From Amphritea atlantica (GTDB lineage Bacteria > Pseudomonadota > Gammaproteobacteria > Pseudomonadales > Balneatricaceae), in assembly GCF_018860855.1 (NCBI RefSeq), contig NZ_JAHKQE010000005.1, forward strand, positions 1 to 64,000: DNA of 64,000 bases, given 5' to 3'. The number at the start of each line of letters is the position of its first letter. Position 1 is the first letter of the stretch. The notes beneath the pieces are model-generated. The model was given only the letters and a program-made list of their open reading frames with translations. It was not told the DNA's origin and searched no databases. A program made the translations under genes and the position numbers. This document shows, one piece after another, positions 1-8,870 of the stretch.

Positions 1-700
1 TCATCTGCGCCGTTAACGGTAGTAATGTACCGCTTGCCGTATCCACACAACGCTTTTCAATAATAGTGATATCAAACGGCTTTTTGCGCGAAGATGGTTG
101 ACGACGTTTATCGCCACTCTTTTCATCGCCGGACTCACGGTAGTGAGCAACCGTATAAGCGGGTTCCGCTTCGGTTTCATCAGCAAAAATCACATCCGCA
201 CTATGAGTATCTGTTGTTACTGCCGTCGTTTTAAAACTAAAACGCCCCAGCGGATTAATACTCTTCACCACCACATGATCCGGGTAGATATCGGCCACCC
301 AATGGGGCTTACTGCCGGCTGCCCGAAACAGGATATCATCTAAGCGGAAATGACAGGTGGCCGCCGTACCACCGACGGTGTTAACATTTTTAACCAGCAA
401 GGTGTTATCCAAAGTCACATCGACTGCACCCTGTAATTCAACGTACAGATCTTTGTGGCTGTACTTTGTAAACTGCTGGTAATATTCGGTCAGCTCCTGC
501 TGTACGGTAAAATCCTGCACCGGCCACCAGCGCTTTTCGTAACAAGGTTGAAACCAAAGCTGCTCCTGACGTTCAACGATCACACCAGAGAGTGTTTGAA
601 GCGGCGCCGGTGAAGGAAAAGGCCGTGGTTTATCGACCGCACATCCTGTCAAGATTAACGCCATGAATACAGGTGAAATATGAATAGCCTTTCCGGTCAT
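1..700 (-). CDS. COG3650-like lipoprotein (partial, C-terminus off the window)
   Basis: The reading frame opens at an ATG (698-700, minus strand) and stays open for 232 codons to the window edge, so the 3' end is missing. The N-terminus is a lipoprotein signal with lipobox Leu-Thr-Gly-Cys (Cys20), predicting outer-membrane or periplasmic anchoring. The middle has the element FRAAGSKPHW and the end has KRCVDTASG, which resemble the 'FRAxGNEPFW' and 'CxDSMSG' elements of the uncharacterised COG3650/META-like envelope proteins. A lysine/serine/arginine-rich linker lies between them. Function is unknown. The family call rests on remembered motifs, so it is moderate; the lipoprotein call is firmer. 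The next gene is divergent. Confidence 0.6.
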   Translation of the reverse strand, partial: MTGKAIHISPVFMALILTGCAVDKPRPFPSPAPLQTLSGVIVERQEQLWFQPCYEKRWWPVQDFTVQQELTEYYQQFTKYSHKDLYVELQGAVDVTLDNTLLVKNVNTVGGTAATCHFRLDDILFRAAGSKPHWVADIYPDHVVVKSINPLGRFSFKTTAVTTDTHSADVIFADETEAEPAYTVAHYRESGDEKSGDKRRQPSSRKKPFDITIIEKRCVDTASGTLLPLTAQM

Positions 701-843
701 CAGTTTCCGTCATTCATCATGCAATAAATTCCTATTAGCATACCCTGCAATTCATTCGGCTTAAAGTAGTGAACTGAGCAGAATTATCGACTTAAACTCT
801 GCTAAAATCACTTTCACTTTCATATAATTAGGAACGGCCGATT

Positions 844-1743
844 ATGAAACTTGCACGCTTTATACATTCAGGTAAAGAACAGCTAGGCTGTGTCGTTGAG
901 CAACAAATCATTCCCATTCCAGCCTCTATTTTTTCAGGTACTATGCCGGTACTGCTCAGCCGTGTATTAGAACTACGCCCTCTTCTTGAAGAATATATCG
1001 CCACCTCACCACGTGCACTCAACCTAGATCAGGTACAGTTATTGGCACCCATTTCGCAGCCGGAGAAATTTATCGGCGTTGGCCTTAACTACGCGGATCA
1101 TATCGCCGAAACGGGTTTAGCCATACCGACATTCCCAACACTATTTAATAAACAATCTAGCTGTGTCACTGATCCAGAGGCGCCCATTTATCGCCCCAAT
1201 ATTTCAGACAAACTGGATTATGAAGGCGAATTAGCATTGGTTATCGGTCAGTACTGCCGCAATATCAGCGCAGAAGAAGCGCCCCAAGCAATTGCCGGCT
1301 ATACCATTGTTAATGATGTATCCGTCAGAGACTGGCAGATTAAGTCGCCTACCTGGACGCTAGGCAAATCCTTCGATAGTCACGGCCCAACGGGACCTTG
1401 GATCGTAACCTCGGACAGTATCGACCCTCATAATCTAGAACTCAAAACGTGGCTCAATGACGAGCTACGACAGCATTCCAATACTCGTCACCTGATTTTT
1501 GATTGCTACCAATTGGTCGCCACACTCTCATCAGTGTGCACGCTTAAACCCGGCGATGTGATCGCAACCGGCACCTGCAGTGGTGTAGGCGTTAAAATGA
1601 AGCCTAGAGGCTACATGAAACCGGGTGATCGCGTCACGGTAGAGATCGAAAATATTGGCCGCCTCAGCAACCCCGTATTACAAGAACCTGAACACAATAG
1701 CTTCATCAGTCCGCACCCGTGTCTTAAATCAATAACCACTTAA
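844..1743 (+). CDS. Fumarylacetoacetate hydrolase (FAH) family protein
   Basis: 299 residues. The N-terminal ~60 residues form the small variable domain. The FAH fold follows from about residue 75, with the conserved start FIGVGLNYADH, the metal-binding acidic cluster around DYEGELALVIG, the stretch SPTWTLGKSFDSHGPTGPW, and the C-terminal TGTCSGVG plus KPGD segments. The family hydrolyses or decarboxylates C-C bonds in beta-dicarbonyl acids (fumarylpyruvate, acylpyruvate, oxaloacetate) using Mg or Mn. The exact substrate cannot be read from sequence, and no aromatic-degradation genes lie nearby. The ATG follows an AGGA-like ribosome site. The gene appears monocistronic and is followed by two inverted repeats. 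Confidence 0.85.
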   Translation: MKLARFIHSGKEQLGCVVEQQIIPIPASIFSGTMPVLLSRVLELRPLLEEYIATSPRALNLDQVQLLAPISQPEKFIGVGLNYADHIAETGLAIPTFPTLFNKQSSCVTDPEAPIYRPNISDKLDYEGELALVIGQYCRNISAEEAPQAIAGYTIVNDVSVRDWQIKSPTWTLGKSFDSHGPTGPWIVTSDSIDPHNLELKTWLNDELRQHSNTRHLIFDCYQLVATLSSVCTLKPGDVIATGTCSGVGVKMKPRGYMKPGDRVTVEIENIGRLSNPVLQEPEHNSFISPHPCLKSITT

Positions 1744-1802
1744 GCTATTGTTTTATATAGCAATAGCAAACAGCGAAGAAATAAGAGTCTCTTTAAAGAG
1801 AC
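1744..1802. other. Two inverted repeats downstream of the FAH gene
   Basis: GCTATTG (1744-1750) pairs with CAATAGC (1761-1767). A separate perfect 16-bp palindrome, GTCTCTTTAAAGAGAC, lies at 1787-1802. Neither is followed by a T-run, so a simple intrinsic terminator is not clear. The palindrome could instead be a protein-binding site upstream of the EF-hand gene. Confidence 0.4.
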
Positions 1803-1950
1803 AGTAATGCAAAATTAGTTCATACTAAATAGGGTCAAATCGGCGCTAACTTATAGTTATCTTATTGTTTTAATATGATTTTTATAAGATAGGCCCAACA
1901 ATTGCTTATTACCCAGTAATACAACATTATTACTGAACTGGACTACAGGC

Positions 1951-2319
1951 ATGCGTACGGCAACCCTACTCTTAGCGCTAACATTAACCACAACGCTGGC
2001 TCAGGCAAAGCCTGATAATTTATCATTAAAACGACTATCCAATATCGAAGTGATTGAACATATTCGTTCTGAACTGCCTCAAGAGACGGCACAGATCAAC
2101 AGAACACGTTCACTATCAATGTTTGAATCGCTCGATAGAAATCACGACAATGAAGTATCATTAACTGAAATGCGTCACCACCCATCCCTAGCGAGACGTT
2201 TTCATCAGCTAGATATCAACAATGATGGTGTGCTTAACCAGCAAGAGGTAGAGCCTTTACAGGCTGAAGTAAAGGGACTTCGCAACATTCTTAACCTCTC
2301 AGCCTTGAGGATTATATGA
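1951..2319 (+). CDS. Secreted EF-hand calcium-binding protein
   Basis: 122 residues with a clear signal peptide (residues 1-19, ending in AQA). Two EF-hand loops are visible: DRNHDNEVSLTE around residues 62-73 and DINNDGVLNQQE around 91-102. Both place acidic or amide side chains at positions 1, 3, 5 and 12. The mature protein is a small periplasmic or exported Ca-binding protein of unknown role. It ends about 50 bp before glrK, so it may share a transcript with the two-component operon, but the sequence does not prove this. The Shine-Dalgarno is weak (CAGG). Confidence 0.8.
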   Translation: MRTATLLLALTLTTTLAQAKPDNLSLKRLSNIEVIEHIRSELPQETAQINRTRSLSMFESLDRNHDNEVSLTEMRHHPSLARRFHQLDINNDGVLNQQEVEPLQAEVKGLRNILNLSALRII

Positions 2320-2365
2320 ATATATACCGCTTAGGAAACGTCATACTATAGATAATTTAGATACG

Positions 2366-3778
2366 GTGAATCGCTCTTCGCTGCAAACGCGATCATTAAT
2401 GCAACTGGTGGTGCTGGCTTTTTTTCTGGTCGTGGCACCACTAGGCGTGTTGATCTATCAAGCAACCGACTCCATGGTGACGCTGTCTCGCCAGGGGCGT
2501 GAGCACGCGAAAGAAGCGCTTGATTTTTTTAGCCGTAGCCAGCACCTCCGAGAACTCTCCGGCGACCTTGTACGTTCAGCTCGACAATACGAAGTCCTCA
2601 AAAAAGCCAATATTGAAGATCGTTTTCGTTCCCAATTAGCAGAATACAAACAACTGCTTCAGTTACACAGCTTTCTAATCGACTCCAGTAATATTGAAAC
2701 TATTTTCTCACTGATTGCCGAGCTTGAAACAACGCCACTGAACAAAGAAGCCGACGCAAAGGTCAGCGCCCTCGTGCCTTTGACCCAAACGCTCTATGAT
2801 GACACCCGTAAAAAGCTAGACCTGCGGTTAGAATCACTCAACGCTAAAGCAGAGGAACAACAAAACCTGCTCTGGCTTCAGGCGGGACTCTTAATCACCC
2901 TGTCCACCATTCTTATTCTATTTTTCAGCATACGTATCACTCAGCCGGTTAAACAGCTGATGCTACGCATAAAAGCCCTAGGTCACGGCCAGTTAGATAT
3001 GTCGAAACCGTTCAAGGGACCGAAAGAATTTCTGGCGCTCAACCAGCAACTGGAATGGCTCGAAACCCATTTGCAGTTACTCGAACAGGAAAAACAAGCC
3101 TTTTTGAGACATATGTCCCATGAGTTAAAAACACCGCTGACGACATTGAGAGAAGGAACAGACCTATTAGCGGAAGAGCTCGCTGGGCCACTGACCGATG
3201 ACCAGAAAGAGATTATCACCCTGATGCAGGAAAACAGCATCTCGCTACAATCTCTAATTGAACAACTATTAGATTACAACCGGTTGCAGCACGCGGGTGA
3301 GCACGATCTGCAAACCCAACCAATTTTACCCATTATTAAAGAATCATTAGCATCCCATCAATTGTTACTCAAACAGAAGCAGATTCAGGTAACATTACCT
3401 AAACAGGATTGCCCTTGGCTAATCGATAAAGAGCTACTCCAACGGACCCTCAGCAATCTCATTTCCAACGCTTCGGTGTATGGCAGTGAAAAAGGGTTGC
3501 TAAAAATATCCCTAACGGTTCAGGATAGCAGCCTAAAAATCGAGATCGGTAACACGGGCCCAGAGATTCCCGACACCGACCTGTCGCAACTGTTTGATCC
3601 CTTTTTTCAAGGCGTCAATAAACGTCAGGGGTCGGTTAAAGGTTCAGGGATCGGTTTAAGTATCGCCCGAGAATCGATTAAGGCGATGGGCGGCAATTTA
3701 GAACTTCATAGTAATCAGGATGGTTTTGTTAGTTTTATGATCAGTATTCCAAATCAAGGACAGATAACTAATGAGTAA
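2366..3778 (+). CDS. glrK: Sensor histidine kinase GlrK/QseE-like
   Basis: 470 residues starting at GTG; no in-frame ATG precedes it closely. Architecture: TM1 (residues ~12-30), a periplasmic helical sensor domain (~35-165), TM2 (~168-188), HAMP (~190-240), the HisKA dimerisation box FLRHMSHELKTPLT with the phospho-acceptor His (~residue 251), then a HATPase_c domain with N box (NLISNA), G1 (DPFFQG) and G2 (GSGIGLS). It is followed with an 8-bp overlap by a QseG-like lipoprotein and then a sigma54 response regulator. This is the glrK-qseG-glrR order of Enterobacteria, where the system controls envelope-stress targets such as glmY and rpoE. That role is assigned by homology and context. Confidence 0.9.
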   Translation: MNRSSLQTRSLMQLVVLAFFLVVAPLGVLIYQATDSMVTLSRQGREHAKEALDFFSRSQHLRELSGDLVRSARQYEVLKKANIEDRFRSQLAEYKQLLQLHSFLIDSSNIETIFSLIAELETTPLNKEADAKVSALVPLTQTLYDDTRKKLDLRLESLNAKAEEQQNLLWLQAGLLITLSTILILFFSIRITQPVKQLMLRIKALGHGQLDMSKPFKGPKEFLALNQQLEWLETHLQLLEQEKQAFLRHMSHELKTPLTTLREGTDLLAEELAGPLTDDQKEIITLMQENSISLQSLIEQLLDYNRLQHAGEHDLQTQPILPIIKESLASHQLLLKQKQIQVTLPKQDCPWLIDKELLQRTLSNLISNASVYGSEKGLLKISLTVQDSSLKIEIGNTGPEIPDTDLSQLFDPFFQGVNKRQGSVKGSGIGLSIARESIKAMGGNLELHSNQDGFVSFMISIPNQGQITNE

Positions 3779-4271
3779 AGCGCTGTTAATCATATTGACC
3801 CTCTTCATGGTCAGCGGCTGCCAAACGACGAACCCCTTCTCGCTTCCATTTCTTGTATCTCCTGAAAAAAGCACTAAGCCGTTATGTGTTTCCGGCGATA
3901 TCAGCACGTGGGTCGAGCAAGAACAACGGTATCAACAAGCACAAGGCAGCGCTAAGACCTTGATGTTAAAACAAGCAATTGAAAATGAACAAAAAGCCAC
4001 ATTAGCGATCTTACTCAGTCAGCCTAGCAACACAACCGCCCAGCTGAAAAAATCGATTAGGTTGTTTGAGCAGCTCGAGCTGAATCAAAACCCTGAATGT
4101 GAGGCCGAACAATACCTACTGGTGCGTTACCAATACACACAGGCGGTCATGACCTTACAGCATGCCCTGAATAACGCAGACCTTGAACGCAAAGCACTAT
4201 CTGCCGAACGAGATAAGCTCAAACAGCAAATAGAAGCATTAACTCGTATTGAGAATGAACTGTCTCGCTAG
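3771..4271 (+). CDS. qseG: QseG-like lipoprotein between glrK and glrR
   Basis: 166 residues. The lipoprotein signal has lipobox Val-Ser-Gly-Cys (Cys17). The mature part is helical and rich in Gln, Leu and Glu, and ends in a predicted coiled coil (residues ~130-165, ERKALSAERDKLKQQIEAL region). The ATG lies inside the glrK end (overlap 3771-3778), suggesting translational coupling. In Enterobacteria, QseG is an outer-membrane lipoprotein that interacts with and modulates the QseE/GlrK sensor. The assignment here rests on position, lipobox and coiled coil rather than strong sequence identity. Confidence 0.75.
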   Translation: MSKALLIILTLFMVSGCQTTNPFSLPFLVSPEKSTKPLCVSGDISTWVEQEQRYQQAQGSAKTLMLKQAIENEQKATLAILLSQPSNTTAQLKKSIRLFEQLELNQNPECEAEQYLLVRYQYTQAVMTLQHALNNADLERKALSAERDKLKQQIEALTRIENELSR

Positions 4272-4293
4272 AAAGACAGATTAGGAGCAAAAA

Positions 4294-5667
4294 ATGAAAT
4301 CGACTCAACAACTGATTCTTATCGTTGATGATGACCCAGGTATCCTTAAAGTTTTAAGCTTACGCCTGAGCGCTTCGGGTTTTCGCATAGACACCGCCAA
4401 TTCAGGTGTCGAAGCGCTGCAGCGGATAAAACATGAAACACCCGACCTTGTGCTGAGCGATCTACGCATGGATGGCATGGATGGCATGGCGCTGTTTTCG
4501 GCGATACAAGAAGATCACCCAGCCATTCCGGTGGTGATTATCACCGCCCACGGCTCGATTCCCGAAGCAGTTGAAGCGACCCAGAAAGGCGTTTTCGGAT
4601 TCCTTACTAAGCCTATCGATAAAGATCAGCTGCTCAGTACCATTAATTCAGCCCTAGACTCGGCTCACCCACAAGATGATAGCTGGCGTAGCGCCATCGT
4701 CACCCAGAGCCCGCTGATGAATGAACGTCTCAGTCAGGCGCAACGAGTGGCTAAATCAAATGTCAGTGTCCTGATCACAGGCCCGAGTGGAACCGGTAAA
4801 GAGTTAATGGCCAAAGCGATCCACCTTGCCAGCGATCGTCGTGCTAACCCCTTTGTCGCTATTAACTGTGGCGCACTACCCGAACAGCTACTGGAATCTG
4901 AACTCTTTGGCCACGCAAAAGGCGCATTTACCGGTGCAGTCACTCAACATGAGGGGCTATTTCAGTCCGCTCAGGGTGGCACGCTGTTTCTTGATGAAAT
5001 CGGCGATATGCCGACCACGTTACAGGTTAAACTGCTTCGGGCAATTCAGGAGCGTACGATCCGCCCTGTCGGCTCGACCCGCTCCATCGATATCGATGTC
5101 CGTGTCATCTCAGCCACCCACCGCAACCTAGAACTCGCGATGGAAGATGGCGAATTCCGCGAAGATCTTTATTACCGTCTGAATGTGGTCAATCTAGATC
5201 TGCCTGCGCTGCGTGAGCGTCCCGAAGATATCCCTCTGCTGGCGCGTTATTTTGTTGAACAATCGGCTAAACGACATAACCCGAAGGTGAAAGGCATCTC
5301 TCCAAATGCATTACACATCTTGGCGCAAGCCGCTTGGCCTGGTAACGTCCGACAGCTGGAAAATGTCGTTGAGCAAACCGTTGCGCTGTCTAGCGCTCCG
5401 ATTATTAGCGAGGGCTTAGTGAATCAGGCGATCGCGAATCAGGACCGCGTGATCCCATCATTCAACGAGGCACGCTCCAGTTTTGAAAGAAGCTACCTCA
5501 CCAAAGTGATGCATATCACCGCCGGGAATGTGACTCAGGCAGCAAAGATCGCACAACGCAACCGTACCGACTTTTATAAGTTGCTCAATAAGCATGACTT
5601 AGAAGCCTCTCAGTTTAAGCTGGGACGTAAAGCGAATGAGTACATAGAAGAGAAAAAGGTAGGCTGA
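4294..5667 (+). CDS. glrR: Sigma54-dependent response regulator GlrR/QseF-like
   Basis: 457 residues in three domains. The receiver domain (1-125) has the acidic pair DD near the N-terminus and the phospho-acceptor Asp in LVLSDLRMDG. The AAA+ sigma54 activator domain (~140-370) has Walker A GPSGTGKE, the sigma54-contacting loop GAFTGA, and the Walker B region GTLFLDEIGDMP. The C-terminal helix-turn-helix (~415-445) is of Fis type (NVTQAAKIAQRNRTDFYKLL). It would be phosphorylated by GlrK and activate sigma54 promoters. A terminator-like hairpin follows immediately. No glnB follows, unlike in E. coli. Confidence 0.93.
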   Translation: MKSTQQLILIVDDDPGILKVLSLRLSASGFRIDTANSGVEALQRIKHETPDLVLSDLRMDGMDGMALFSAIQEDHPAIPVVIITAHGSIPEAVEATQKGVFGFLTKPIDKDQLLSTINSALDSAHPQDDSWRSAIVTQSPLMNERLSQAQRVAKSNVSVLITGPSGTGKELMAKAIHLASDRRANPFVAINCGALPEQLLESELFGHAKGAFTGAVTQHEGLFQSAQGGTLFLDEIGDMPTTLQVKLLRAIQERTIRPVGSTRSIDIDVRVISATHRNLELAMEDGEFREDLYYRLNVVNLDLPALRERPEDIPLLARYFVEQSAKRHNPKVKGISPNALHILAQAAWPGNVRQLENVVEQTVALSSAPIISEGLVNQAIANQDRVIPSFNEARSSFERSYLTKVMHITAGNVTQAAKIAQRNRTDFYKLLNKHDLEASQFKLGRKANEYIEEKKVG

Positions 5668-5679
5668 CTTCTGCTCATT

Positions 5680-5713
5680 AAAAAGGCTGATGCTCAACAC
5701 ATCAGCTTTTTTT
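5680..5713 (+). terminator. Intrinsic terminator after glrR
   Basis: An A-run, then GGCTGATG, a 7-nt loop, CATCAGC and a run of seven Ts. It lies 13 bp after the glrR stop and ends the glrK-qseG-glrR operon. Confidence 0.85.
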
Positions 5714-5825
5714 ACGTTGAGCTAATGATTATCCTATACTTCAACCAATAGCCGTCCGTTCAATAAGAGCATAGGGTAATACGCCCCTAAATCAGACTAA
5801 GCCCTCAGGAGCGGGCGTCGCTCAC

Positions 5826-6179
5826 TTAGACCAACACTTGCCGTGTGTTCGCGATCAACTGATGAATCTGCCCCTCAACCTCAGGCTCAATCATCTCGGT
5901 TGGGCGACAGCCGTTGGGGCACGCCATATTGGGTGTGGTGCCAAACAATCGACAGATCAACGGACGTTCCCCATACACAGTGCAACCATGTGGCCCTAAG
6001 TGTACACAGTTAAACTCATCTAAGGCGGCTTCATGTTCCGCATCAGACTTCACCGGCAAACGTGACATCTCTTCAGAAGAAGCCGTTACTGGGCCACAGC
6101 AATCGTGACACCCCGGCGTACATTCAAACGAGGGAATACGTTCACGCAATCGCACGATAATATCTTGGTTATTGTTCAT
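5826..6179 (-). CDS. YkgJ-like cysteine-cluster protein
   Basis: 117 residues with nine cysteines at positions 20, 24, 27, 28, 58, 66, 76, 87 and 91. The arrangement Cx3Cx2CC followed by later cysteines, including RPLICRLFG, is characteristic of the YkgJ/CxxCxxCC family. These are small cytoplasmic proteins thought to bind zinc or an iron-sulfur centre; no reaction is established. A GAAGAG sequence upstream of the ATG serves as ribosome site. The gene points away from glrR and has no obvious operon partner. Confidence 0.85.
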   Translation of the reverse strand: MNNNQDIIVRLRERIPSFECTPGCHDCCGPVTASSEEMSRLPVKSDAEHEAALDEFNCVHLGPHGCTVYGERPLICRLFGTTPNMACPNGCRPTEMIEPEVEGQIHQLIANTRQVLV

Positions 6180-6346
6180 TTCGACTCTTCAAACAGCTCA
6201 CAACGATAATCACGCTATGTCGACCTCTATTACGCTACTCAGCATTTATCTAAATGCCTATAACCTCACCCGCCACACACGGCTCACACGAATAAGCGCG
6301 CTTTTTGCCACCACTAAAGGCAGCAACAAATTGACGACGGTCGTTC

Positions 6347-6820
6347 TTAGCGACCAATATCAGCCATCATACCATCGGTCAGTTGCAGCAGATCAGCAGG
6401 GCTTAACTCCACTTCTAAGCCTCTTTTCCCCGCACTCACAAAGATAGTATCAAATTGCTTAGCCGACTCATCAAGCAGCGTCGCTAAACGTTTTTTTTGC
6501 CCTAATGGACTGATACCACCGACGAGGTAGCCACTGCTTCGCTGCGCCTGCTGCGGCTCAGCCATCGTCACTTTTTTAGCCTTCAATGCACTGGCTGTCG
6601 CTTTAAGATTTAACTGCCCCACAACGGGCACAATCGCTACCGCCAACTGACGATTATCACCGTTAAGTGCCACCATCAAGGTTTTATAAACACGCTGAGG
6701 AGAAACATTAAGTGCCTCGGCAGCCTCATCGCCATAAGACTCACAGTCGGCGTCATGATCATATTCATGCAGGGTGAAGTTAATTTTTGCTCGTTTTGCT
6801 AATTTAATCGCAGGCGTCAT
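6347..6820 (-). CDS. ybaK: Cys-tRNA(Pro)/Cys-tRNA(Cys) deacylase YbaK
   Basis: 157 residues, the normal length for YbaK/EbsC. The protein is a single YbaK/ProX-type editing domain. Visible elements are the N-terminal TPAIKLAKRAKINF, the motif RVYKTLMV with the conserved Lys, and the glycine-rich YLVGGISPLGQKKR substrate-pocket region. The enzyme hydrolyses mischarged Cys-tRNA(Pro) released from prolyl-tRNA synthetase. The final ~10 residues are ordinary for the family. It is monocistronic on the minus strand, with no strong Shine-Dalgarno. Confidence 0.92.
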   Translation of the reverse strand: MTPAIKLAKRAKINFTLHEYDHDADCESYGDEAAEALNVSPQRVYKTLMVALNGDNRQLAVAIVPVVGQLNLKATASALKAKKVTMAEPQQAQRSSGYLVGGISPLGQKKRLATLLDESAKQFDTIFVSAGKRGLEVELSPADLLQLTDGMMADIGR

Positions 6821-6960
6821 CTGTACATTTACTCGGGTTTACCGGTCTCTCAATTACATTATTTAATGGTCATCTAGATTTAAGCGAAGCTAAATTTAAG
6901 AGTATCTAGGTCTCGGCTTACTTGTGCCACTGATTATCTAGGCCAAAAGCAGACCATACA

Positions 6961-7500
6961 TTATCGTTGAATCTTGGTTATTTTCGAGCCTTCAATACTA
7001 AGATTATACATCAGACCTTTATTTGAAAAGATAAAACCAATTATAGGTTGTTGCAGTGTATTAGAATCGAGCGTACCACCCGCTCCCAGTGTTGCTAACG
7101 CGACACTGCCATCAACACCCGCTTCCCAACCATCGCTATGACGGAATTTAGCCAGTGCATCTGCGGTCATAAACAGTAAGACCTCAGCCTTTATCTGCGC
7201 GCCTAACTGAAAGCCAATAGAAGCCGAGGCAACATTGTAGTAACTCACGGTTTTACCGCCGACCCGCAAAGCACCTTCACCGTATTCACCACCGATGCCA
7301 ATACCGGCTTTAATGACTTCAGGGAACACTAAAATACCCGCAGCATTAGTCGCCAATTCTTTTCCCGCAGCGCTATGCTGATATAGCTCACTCAGCGCCT
7401 GATTGACCTTTGACTCTATCTCTTGGGCTGACGCGGCATGGGCCTGATAGGGCATGAACATCAGCAGGGATAACGTCACACAAAGCATTACATATTTCAT
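6961..7500 (-). CDS. Secreted SYLF (Ysc84-type) lipid-binding domain protein
   Basis: 179 residues from the ATG at 7498-7500. That start is chosen because GGAGAAG lies just upstream and a standard signal peptide follows at once (cleavage near AHA-A, residue ~22). An upstream in-frame extension to 7587 would bury the signal. The mature protein matches the SYLF domain: AAGILVFPEVIKAGIGIGGEYGEGAL, then YYNVASASIGFQLGAQ, then GTLDSN. SYLF domains bind phosphoinositides in eukaryotes. Bacterial versions are periplasmic or surface proteins of unknown role. The next gene downstream in the same direction lies beyond a 140-bp gap. Confidence 0.85.
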   Translation of the reverse strand: MKYVMLCVTLSLLMFMPYQAHAASAQEIESKVNQALSELYQHSAAGKELATNAAGILVFPEVIKAGIGIGGEYGEGALRVGGKTVSYYNVASASIGFQLGAQIKAEVLLFMTADALAKFRHSDGWEAGVDGSVALATLGAGGTLDSNTLQQPIIGFIFSNKGLMYNLSIEGSKITKIQR

Positions 7501-7613
7501 CGACTTCTCCATTGAGTATATACAGCCGCGCGATTCACTCGCGCTGTTCTGAAACCTCATAAAGAAAGTATGAGTAACAACCTGCAATACAGCAAACAGA
7601 CCGCCGCTAATCG

Positions 7614-7835
7614 TTAATACCGTTTGGTTAACGGGCGAAGCACATCTTCTAGGCCATTAAGTTTTACTTCATAGAGTATCTGCAACAGAATACCGATCTC
7701 TCCTTCGGGAAACCCTTTACCGGCAAACCACACCAGATAAGGTTCCGGTAGTTCTAACAGTAATCGCCCTTTGTATTTACCAAACGGCATCGGCATATTG
7801 GCCAACTTCTGTAGCCTTTCGGGGGTTATCTCCAT
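7614..7835 (-). CDS. DUF3820 family small protein
   Basis: 73 residues from the ATG at 7833-7835, chosen because GAGG sits about 7 bp upstream and family members start close to the conserved core. A longer open frame to 7919 exists. The core reads MPFGKYKGRLL, then YLVWFAGKGFPEGEIG, then NGLEDVLRPL, typical of DUF3820. The biochemical function is unknown; some relatives carry the name 'quorum-sensing-regulated virulence factor' without mechanistic support. The preceding gene is divergent and the downstream gene (SYLF protein) lies on the same strand. Confidence 0.85.
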   Translation of the reverse strand: MEITPERLQKLANMPMPFGKYKGRLLLELPEPYLVWFAGKGFPEGEIGILLQILYEVKLNGLEDVLRPLTKRY

Positions 7836-8030
7836 GCGTGCCTCATACGGAATCGGTTTATCACTCAATCTATTCAGCGCCTGCACTATACAGCAAGATT
7901 CGCCCCCCTGAATGGCCAAATAACAGCAAGATCAATGGCATGGGTAAACAGGATAATTGCATTTTAAGACAATCAAAGCGAGGATAATAGGCCGTCATTA
8001 CGACCCCATTTGGTTAATAGAGTATCTGAT

Positions 8031-8870
8031 ATGCCCGCTCGTCTTTCCGCTATTACAATTTATCCTATTAAATCGACCGCCCCTGTTAGTCTGAGTCGCA
8101 GCGCTGTCACCGCAACAGGGTTAGCCTTTGACCGGCAGTTTGTGCTCTGTAATGAACAGGGTAAATTTCTAACGGCACGCACTCACCCCGCATTACTGGC
8201 CGTTAAGTGTGCCCTGTTACAAAATGGTTTATTTATCTCAGCTCCTAATGTCAAACCACTCCGGCTCGAATATCACCAATTAGGCCAGCAATACGATGAT
8301 ATAAGTGTCTGGAAAGACCGCATTCATGCGCGCAACGGTGGCAAGCAAGCACAACAATGGTTTTCAGACTACTTGCAACAACCTTGCAAACTCTACTTCT
8401 TCGACCAACAATCTGATCGCCCCGTCAGCGATCGTCCCAACCATCAAGTCGCCTTTGCCGATGGTTACCCACTGCTGCTGATCTCCCAAGCATCACTAAC
8501 AGATCTGAACCAACGCTGCCAGAGTACCGTGCTGATGGAACAGATGCGCCCCAACCTCGTGATCGACCATTGTGATGCCTATGCGGAAGATAGCTGGAAG
8601 CGCATCCGCCTAGGCGATGTTGAATTTGAAGTGGTTAAACCCTGCGGGCGCTGCATTCTCACCACCACCGATCCAACAACGTTACAACGCAACCCCGACC
8701 GAGAACCCTTGAGCGTATTAAAAAAATACCGTAAAGGAGCGGATGGCGAAGCCCATTTTGGTCAAAATCTGATTGCACTCAATGCTGGTATTGTCAGCCT
8801 TAATGATCCGCTCGAAATATTGGAAACCACAGAGCCCGAACACTATCCAAGCGCACCGCTTGAAGGCTGA
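8031..8870 (+). CDS. MOSC domain protein, YcbX-like (molybdenum-cofactor sulfurase C-terminal fold)
   Basis: 279 residues from the ATG at 8031; an in-frame TTG at 8010 is a less likely start. The N-terminal MOSC_N beta-barrel (~1-120) starts with AITIYPIKS. The MOSC domain (~130-265) contains the conserved Cys in KPCGRC, followed by DPTT, and ends with FGQN. Relatives such as YcbX and mARC bind molybdenum cofactor and reduce N-hydroxylated compounds. It lacks the C-terminal 2Fe-2S ferredoxin domain of E. coli YcbX, so it would need a separate electron donor. The 3' end overlaps the convergent tmcA gene by 28 bp. Confidence 0.85.
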   Translation: MPARLSAITIYPIKSTAPVSLSRSAVTATGLAFDRQFVLCNEQGKFLTARTHPALLAVKCALLQNGLFISAPNVKPLRLEYHQLGQQYDDISVWKDRIHARNGGKQAQQWFSDYLQQPCKLYFFDQQSDRPVSDRPNHQVAFADGYPLLLISQASLTDLNQRCQSTVLMEQMRPNLVIDHCDAYAEDSWKRIRLGDVEFEVVKPCGRCILTTTDPTTLQRNPDREPLSVLKKYRKGADGEAHFGQNLIALNAGIVSLNDPLEILETTEPEHYPSAPLEG

